Assembly (NCBI GenBank): GCA_029255685.2
Contig: CM055314.2
Coordinates: 45,156,772-45,220,771, forward strand
Source: Silene conica
Lineage: Eukaryota; Streptophyta; Magnoliopsida; Caryophyllales; Caryophyllaceae
Reading direction: 5' to 3'
DNA: 64,000 nt
Shown: piece by piece, positions 57,113 through 64,000 of the stretch
Numbering within the stretch: the first letter of the stretch is position 1
Layout: every line of letters begins with the position of its first letter
Program-made: the position numbers and the translations under genes
Notes under the pieces: generated by a model
Databases searched by the model: none
What the model saw: the letters and a program-made list of their open reading frames with translations, nothing else
Told to the model about the DNA's origin: nothing

Positions 57113-59125
57113 ATGTCTGCTCCCTGTTCCTCTGTTGCTACTCCTACTGGTTGCTCATCTGGTTCTTCCCCTGCTCTGGGGGTTTATTCCGGACCCTTCC
57201 CATCACAGAAGTTGCTGGCTCCTCGCTATCTCTGCGACTCTGCCTTTAATGAGTCTCACGCTGCCCTGATCAAGGTCAGGTTTGGTTTCCCGGATGGGGT
57301 GGTCTACCACTTTCCCCTCGCCGGTGAAAAGGCGGATTTTGCGAGGGAGGGGTGGACCTGCTTTTATGAGTACCCCTTCCGCTTGGGTTTAAGGTTCCCA
57401 TTTCCTGATCTTATTATTGACTTTCTAAAATTAACCAAACTGGCGATGTGCCAGGTGGCTCCTCATGCATGGCGTGTTCTTCTAAGTATTTGTGCTCTGA
57501 ACCGGGAGCGTGGTTTGAACGTTGGGCTGTCGGATCTGGGCCAGTGGTTTAACCCACGTTCCCTGGGTCATTCCCAGTGTACGATTCGTGGTCTCGACAA
57601 CATGCCTTCTGCTATTGTCTTCCCCACTACTCCGGATGACAGCAAATGATTCACCCGTTTCATCTTTGTTAAGATTGATACATTGCCTACCTCCCCGGAC
57701 TACATATTCTCTGAGTGGCAGCCAATTGAGGGTACGTTTTCTGCCTTTGTTTCTTCGACTTTTCTCTTGATGTTTGCATGTTTGTACTCTGATAGTTGAT
57801 TTATTTCTTCAGGGAACAGCTTGGCTAAGCTTCCTGATTCTCCAGACCCTGTCGCTTCGAAGGCCAAGCTCCTGGACCTTCATGCGGAGGAGAGGTCTTT
57901 CTCTAAGCTGGTCCAGGACTCTGCTGTTCCGGCGGTGAAGAAGGAGGGTAGGATTTCCACTTGACTCTCTTTTTGGGTAGAGTTGCATTTGATCCGCTCT
58001 GATTTTGCGTTGTTTATTTTTCCAGGCAAGGCCAAGGTTGATGTTAGCAGAGTTATGCAGTTGCGTAGGAAAAGATTTGCTCCTGGGGACGCAGGGTCCT
58101 CAAAGAAAAAGAAGGTTGAGATTGTTGAGGGGAGCCCTGCTGGAGCTGGGTCCCAGGCTGCCCCGATTGAGGTTGATACTCTTGATCCAGTCCAGGAATC
58201 GGTTCCTGAGACTTCTTTTGCTGATCCGTCCTCCCTTGAGACTCCTCCCGCCATTCCTACTCCTGGCTTTCAGCCTATACCGGAGCCGCTGCCTCGGACA
58301 TTTTCTGGAGAGTCCTCCTCTCCTCCTCTGCAGCTAGAGATTCCTGGAGGTTTTGGAGGACTTAAGACCAAGCTCTGGCCTACTCTGAATTCTTTGCTAT
58401 TTCCTGCCTCTGCCTCTATTTTGAAGAAGCGTCCTTTTCAGGACCTGACTAGACATTCTGCAGAGGTTTCTTTTGAGGTAGGCTTTTTTTTTTTTTTTTT
58501 ACCTGACCTGGTCTGGCGTATTCAGGCTCTGGAGCTGGCATTGTGCACCAATCAACAGAGTGAGGCGTTGCTGGCGGATTTTCAGCATATGAAGGTGGCT
58601 CATGATGATGCTGTGGAGAAGATGCAGGAGATGACGGTGAAGCTGAAGTCGGAGGAGATCTTGAGGGCGAATCTAAGGCAGGCTGTTGAGCGCTTCCGTC
58701 GGGAGATAAGTATGAGCCAGGAAAAGCTTAAGGCTCAGGAGGAAACCTCTCAGAATCAGTTGGCCGCAGCTCAATCTAAACTGGAGCGGGCCTTAGCCTC
58801 AGAGGCTAATCTGGTTCTGAAGGTAGAGGCCCTGGAGCACAAAAAGGCTGGTCTGCAGAAAGCTTTGATCGAAGCTGTTTCCTATACTGCTGCCGAGACC
58901 TGGATTAACTGTGTTAAGGAGTTCCAGGAGGGTAGTCATTCTACCTGGGATCTGCCTGCTCTGGAGGAGGCCTTCGCTGCAGATTTCCCTGATGGCCTGA
59001 ACATGGATCTGCTTTCGGATGACGAGGAAGAGGGTATGGTGGGGTCCCATGATGCCGGAGAGGAGGTGTCCTCTGGCCCCACCAACGCTGATGCTGCTGC
59101 TGCTGGACCTGCTCCTGATGAGTAG
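57113..59125 (+). CDS. antisense gene of the Tat element, Transposase_28-like
   Basis: Plus-strand coding blocks opposite in direction to gag-pol. The first (from ATG 57113, MSAPCSSVATPTG) has a domain like Transposase_28 (putative gypsy-type transposon): FYEYPFRLGLRFPFPDLIID then QVAPHAWRVLLSICAL. Later blocks, set between GT- and AG-like borders, hold a basic patch (RRKRF...KKKK), a Pro/Ser-rich part and a long coiled-coil rich in Glu, Lys and Gln (about 58530-58900), ending in an acidic tail at 59125. Antisense genes at this position are known in Grande and relatives; their function is unknown. About one break. Codon composition is GC-richer than the surroundings. Confidence 0.7.
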
Positions 59126-59683
59126 GTTCTTAAAATTTGTCTGCTGGGCCCTGTTATGGGCGTTAACATTTTGTATTTGTGAACTTTGGGTGCCCCTGCG
59201 TGGGATTTTAACTGTTGTAACCTTTTGCCGCTGGTCCGGGTGGACCAGCAAAAACAATTCTGTTCTTGGGCTGCCTTGGGCAGCTCTTTTATCGTATGGT
59301 TCCCCGTTGTATGGGGCTTTGTTTCATCTGTTGGTTTTTCTGCCGTTGTTCTGGCGTTTTTCTTTTGTACATGCATGTTTCGTTTGTATTTTGGCCATCG
59401 CTGTTTTGGTGTGCTGGCCTGGTGTTTTGTATGCCCATCCCTATACTGGTCCAGAAAATAATTAGTGAAATTTCTCCTTAAAAAATTTGAAAATATACTA
59501 AGGTTTGAAATTACAAGACTTAGATTACTTAAACTGAAAAAATATAAGGCAAGATATTATTCTAAACTCAGGTTTATATAAAAAATATCAAGGCAAAACA
59601 AAATTTTAGGCTGAACCAGAGTAAACTTTATACAGAATAGAACCTGAGTCTAAGGGAGCTGCTCTGGTCTGGTGGAGGCACCT
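59126..59683. other. gap between antisense gene and pol, no gene seen
   Basis: T-rich first half, AT-rich second half. The two genes converge here, so transcript ends of both strands are likely, but no clear signal is visible. Confidence 0.5.
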
Positions 59684-62600
59684 TTAGACAATATACTTTT
59701 TTAAGTGAAGTATATTCCATGATCTGGGTATCATTTCCCCTTCCATTGTCATTAGCCTGTAGGCCCCATTACCAACTATGCTCTTGATTTGGTATGGACC
59801 CTCCCAGTTGTAGGCGAATTTTCCGGCTTGTCGGTTTTTGGTGTTTTGGAACACCTTTCTCAGGACCAGGTCTCCTACTTGCAGGGTTCTGATCCTGACA
59901 TTCTTGTTGTAGCTTCGAGCCACCATCCGCTTGTACGAGGCCATTCTGACGTAGGCACTGGTCCTGAGTTCATCAACAGTGTCCAGGCTACTGGCCAATT
60001 CCACTTGGTTCTGGTCCTCAGTTATACGCCCGTACCTGTGGGTTGGGACTTTGACCTCAGAGGGAATTACCGCTTCTGCTCCGAAGACAAGGCTGAAGGG
60101 GGTCTGACCTGTTGCTACTTTCGGAGTAGTTCTGTCAGCCCACAGGACCAGAGGAAGTTCCTCTGCCCATTTCCCTCCCATTTCATGTAGTTTCTTTTTC
60201 ATATTCTCAATGATGATCTTATTGCTAGATTCGGCCTGTCCGTTGGACTGGGGGTTTCTGGGGGTAGATTTCTGGAGTGATACATTCCACCCAGCACAGA
60301 AAGCCTCGGTTTTCTTCCCAATGAATTGGGAACCATTATCACATATTATTTCTGAGGGTATGCCAAATCTAGTGAATATATTGCGCTTAATAAAAGAGAT
60401 GACCTGTGCTTCAGTGGTCTGGGTGAATGATTCTGCTTCGATCCATTTAGAAAAGTAATCTGTCATGGCCAGCATGTATAGCTTGTTTCCTGGTGCTCTG
60501 GGGAGAGGTCCCACAATGTCCATCCCCCACTTCATAAAAGGCCATGGGGATATGATCGGGTGCAGAGGCTCTGCTGGTTGGTGATTGACAGGTGCGTGCC
60601 TTTGACAGGCGTCGCATTTCCTTGCATACTCCTTCGCATCCTTGCGCATTGTGGGCCAGAAGTATCCCATTCTGAGGGCTCTATTGGACAGGCTTCTTCC
60701 CCCTGCATGATTTCCAGAGTCCCCGCTGTGGAGGTCATGCAAGACTGTCTGTGCCTCAGTCTGGTCCAAGCATCGTAGATATGGCCCTACTAACGATTTC
60801 CGGAACAGGATTCCATCAATTAGTAGGAATCTGGAGGCCTTCATTCTGAAACTGCGTGCTTCTTTCTTACTGCTGGGCTGGATATCCTGCTGCAACCAGT
60901 CCAGGTATGGCTTTCGCCAGTCTTGTTCTGACTCCTGGTCTGGGTTGTTGCTGCATATAGGTAGCTCCTCCTGGTCCGAGTCTGGTCCAGGAATGGTTGG
61001 TCTGAGGACATGGGTGATTGGAATACTGGCTACGTCGGCTAGTTTGAAGGTTGAGCCTAGAGTTGCCAGTGCGTCTGCTTCTGCGTTCTGCTCTCTGGGT
61101 ACTTGCTGGATGCAGAATTCCACGAATCTGCTGATTAACTCCTTTGCTACACATAAGTAGGCCGCCATTGTGGGGTCTCTTGCTTCGTATGTTCTGTTGA
61201 CATAGTTCACAATTAGTTGTGAATCACTGTATACATTGACATGGTCAATTCCCATGTCCAGGGCTAGATGTAGTCCCAGGACGAGGGCTTCATACTCAGC
61301 CACATTATTTGTGGTCTTGAACTCACATCGGACTGCCTGGGTGATTAGATCCCCTTCTGGCGATCGTAGGATCAACCCAACTCCGGACCCTCTGGCGTTT
61401 GAAGCTCCATCCACTCGTAACTCCCAGGTGCCTGGTTTGACACCCTGATGTAGGTGCAGGATTTCCTACTCTGCTTGGGTCTGGAGTGCTGGGCTGAAAT
61501 CGGAGACGAAGTCTGCGAGGGCTTGTGACTTTATGGCTGTGCGTGGTTCAAACAGGAGGTCATATCCACTGAGGTGCACAGACCACTTAGCCATTCGTCC
61601 TGATAATTCTGGCTTTCTCATAACCGTCTTGAGTGGGTGATTGGTAACCACTGAGATGGTATGAGACTCGAAGTATGGACGCAGCTTATAGGATGCTGTG
61701 ACCAATGCTAATACTAGTTTCTCCAGTGAGGTATACCTTGCTTCTGCCGGTAGTAATGACTTGCTGACGTAGTACACCGGGTGCTGAGCTCCTTCGTGCT
61801 GTCGGACCAGAACTGTGCTTACTGCTGCTTCGGTGACTGAGAGGTACAGGAGCAGGACCTCCCCCTGTTCTGGCTTGGATAGCAGGGGTGGGCTGCTCAG
61901 GTACTGCTTTAGTTCCTGGAATGCTTTTTCGTGCTCTGGTGTCCAATCAAACTTCTGGCTTTTTCTAAGGATATCATAGAATAATCTGCACCGGTCTGAG
62001 GATCTAGAGATAAACCTGCTCAGGGCTGCTACTCTTCCCGTCAGACGCTGCACATCTTTTGGTTTCTGGGGTGATTCCAGCTGCAGAACTGCTTTGATCT
62101 GTTCTGTGCTGGCTTCTATCCCCCTCTGTGTTACCATATACCCCAAGAATTTCCCACTGGAAACTCCGAAGGTACACTTAGCTGGATTTAACTTCATTTT
62201 GTACTTCCGGAGGGTGTTGAATGTTTCCTCCAGGTGCTGGGTGTGGTCTGCTGATTGCTTGGATTTGACCACCATATCATCTATATAAACTTCCATATTA
62301 CGTCCTATCTGGTCTTTGAACATCATATTGACGAGCCGCTGGTACGTGGAACCAGCATTCTTAAGGCCGAAGGGCATTACGTTGTAGCAGTAGATGCCTC
62401 TTTCGGACCTGAACGCTGTCTTTTCCTGGTCTGCCGGGTCCATTTTAATCTGGTTATACCCGCTCCAGGCGTCTAGGAAAGTCAACATTTCGTGGCCTGC
62501 AGTGGCGTCTACCATAGCGTCTATGTGTGGCAAGGGGAATGGATCCTTGGGGCAGGCCTTATTCAGGTCTGTGAAATCCACACAGACCCTCCACTTGCCA

Positions 62601-62902
62601 TTCTTTTTTGGTACTACCACCACATTAGATAGCCACTCGGGGTACCTGACTTCCCTAATCTTTCCTGCCTCCAGAAAGTTATCCACCTCCTGGTTTATGA
62701 TCTGATGTCTTTCTGCTGCGAACTTCCTGCGCCTCTGCTGCACTGGTCTGAATCCTGGATCTATGCTGAGCTTGTGCGTTATGATTTCTGGGTCTATGCC
62801 AATCATGTCCTTGTGGGACCAGGCAAAGCAGTCTATGTTCTTTCGGAGCAGCTGGAAGAGCTGCCGGCGCAGATCTCCAGAGCACTCTGAGCCTACGAAC
62901 AC
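59684..62902 (-). pseudogene. pol of Tat-like element: RT, RNase H, archaeal-type RNase H, integrase (fossil)
   Basis: From right to left: reverse transcriptase with WRVCVDFTDLNKACPKD, FLDAWSGYNQIKMDP and catalytic VYIDDMVVKSK (near 62280); ordinary RNase H-like part (near 61700-61900), where the usual acidic start reads LLLYLSV; then a second RNase H (MDGASNARGSGVGLIL, NNVAEYEALVLGL, VYSDSQLIVNYV) starting near 61414; integrase zinc finger (CDACQRHAP) and core with MDIVGPLP, CDNGSQFIG and NPQSNGQAE; and a C-terminal part ending MEGEMIPRSWNILHLKKYIV at 59684. The tandem RNase H is typical of Tat. One or two breaks. Confidence 0.9.
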
Positions 62903-63149
62903 GGTCCTTTCTGGGTGCTGCTCGTCCAGGTGGACCTCATCGATTTTTGCCTGCTGGGGCTCGATGTACTCCCCCTAGATGTGCAGTTGCTGTAATTGCT
63001 ATGCTCTGGCGGCTGGTGGTTTGGTGGTCCTTTTGAGAGCTACTTTGTAACAATCCTTGGCCTCCTCCTGGTCTCCCCGTATCTCCTGAACTCCCCACGG
63101 TGTAGAAAACTTCAGGCACTGGTGATACGTTGACGGGATTGCTCGCATT

Positions 63150-64000
63150 TCGTGGATTCAGGGCCTGCCAAGAATAACATTGTAAGTAGATGGACCATCA
63201 ATAACTAAGTACCTTACCTGTTTGTTCAGCCCTCCGGCGTAGGTGGGGATGGTGATTTCCCCTAGGGTATGCGCCGTTTCTCCACTGAATCTGACCAGAG
63301 GAATAGCTTTCTTTGTCAGGTCTTTCTCGTCAAATCCCATACTCTTTAGTGCTTTCAGCATTAGTAGGTTGACGGAGCTGCCTGTGTCTACCATGACCTT
63401 CCTGACCTCACAATTTCCAATGTTCAATGTGATAATCAGGGCATCATGATGCTGCTCTGGTACAGCTTCTGCGTCAGTTTCATCAAAGGTTACTGCTGGG
63501 AGGTCCTGCCTTGCTATTCTGCATGATGATTATGGCTTGTCTCCCTTTGCTGCAGTTACACGTCTCTTAGCTGCTGAGTAGGTGAGCCCACACAGCTCTG
63601 ATCCTCCGGTAATGACATTGACAATTCTATTGCAGGGAGGAGCTGGTGAAGGCTGCACCTGGCTGGCTGCGTTGACTCTGGTGGACTTCTCTGGAAGCAG
63701 ATGGTCCAAGTTGCCTCGGTCATACTGGAATCGGACCTCCTTTCTGAGGGTGTAACATTCGTCCGTGGTATGACCTATGTCATCATGAAATTCACATTTT
63801 TTACTAGCATCACGGCGGTCGTTGAGCCGCTCCTCTCTCTTCTTTGGCCATCTGACTCCTTTGAGTTCTTTCAAGGCCTTTAGCAAGCCAGCTATTCCGG
63901 TGGTAAAACCATACTCACTGACCTTCGGAGGTGGATCTGCGTCGTTTTTCCCACCGGTGCTCTCGGATACTTTGCTTACTGGCTTGCTGTAGGGCTTTGA
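63150..64000 (-). pseudogene. protease and Gag C-terminus of Tat-like element (fossil, partial)
   Basis: Retropepsin near 63158-63427 with VMVDTGSSVNLL and NVILGRP. Upstream, the Gag end carries CEFHDDIGHTTDECYTLRKE (a CCHC-type knuckle, near 63745-63800), the form usual in Tat Gag. The remaining Gag and the 5' LTR are outside the window. A few breaks. Confidence 0.85.

Larger units (their letters stand above)
56205..64000 (-). mobile_element. Tat-lineage Ty3/gypsy element with antisense gene
   Basis: Minus strand, running off the right edge: 3' LTR (56205-56732), polypurine tract, an extra gene on the plus strand (57113-59125), then integrase, a second archaeal-type RNase H, RNase H, reverse transcriptase, protease and the end of Gag. 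The duplicated RNase H and the antisense gene between pol and LTR are marks of Tat relatives (Grande, Retand, Ogre, RIRE2). GTCGC at 56200-56204 would be the target duplication in array B. A few breaks are present in the visible coding part. Confidence 0.9.

Overview
This window is plant nuclear DNA made almost entirely of transposable elements. I see no convincing host single-copy gene, tRNA, rRNA or bacterial-type feature. The evidence is the set of families: Ty3/gypsy chromoviruses, Athila-like and Tat-like gypsy elements, Ty1/copia elements primed by initiator Met-tRNA, L1-type LINEs with a DUF4283/zinc-knuckle ORF1, and a CACTA (En/Spm) transposon whose gene has GT-AG introns. A large-genome eudicot is likely, and the setting looks heterochromatic, possibly pericentromeric. 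I cannot name the species.

Layout, left to right. 1-3183: 5' part of a minus-strand CRM-like chromovirus that runs off the left edge. About 3346-8477: 3' half of a CACTA element (+) ending at a CACTACTACAAAAA terminus, with a ten-exon Transposase_24/ULP1-protease gene and a LINE 3' end inside one intron. 8478-12926: gag-only Ty1/copia element, copy 1, into whose gag the CACTA element jumped. 12927-27600: Tekay/Del-like chromovirus (+) inserted in the copia 3' LTR. Its own 5' LTR holds a 6.0-kb L1 LINE (-), which in turn holds a 1.2-kb LTR-like insert.

27601-40396: a plus-oriented minisatellite with a 32-bp unit, interrupted by a solo LTR (28817-29647), a structurally complete gag-only copia, copy 2 (30765-38417, itself holding a LINE fragment), and a 226-bp LTR-end fragment. 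40392-49876: two Athila-like gypsy segments (-) joined through two LTRs that lie back to back with only AATT between them. 49877-53202: LTR and leader of a third copia of the same family, inserted in Athila gag. 53203-53610: a small TRIM-like element. 53611-56204: a second array of the same 32-bp minisatellite in the opposite orientation. 56205-64000: a Tat-lineage gypsy element (-) running off the right edge, with an extra gene on the opposite strand between its 3' LTR and pol.

The genes do not form a host pathway. They are modules of mobile elements at different ages, and target-site duplications allow much of the nesting order to be read directly. The most unusual features are the gag-only copia family with a conserved intron-like segment, the two opposed 32-bp arrays with higher-order structure, the LTR-AATT-LTR junction, and the antisense Transposase_28-like gene of the Tat element.
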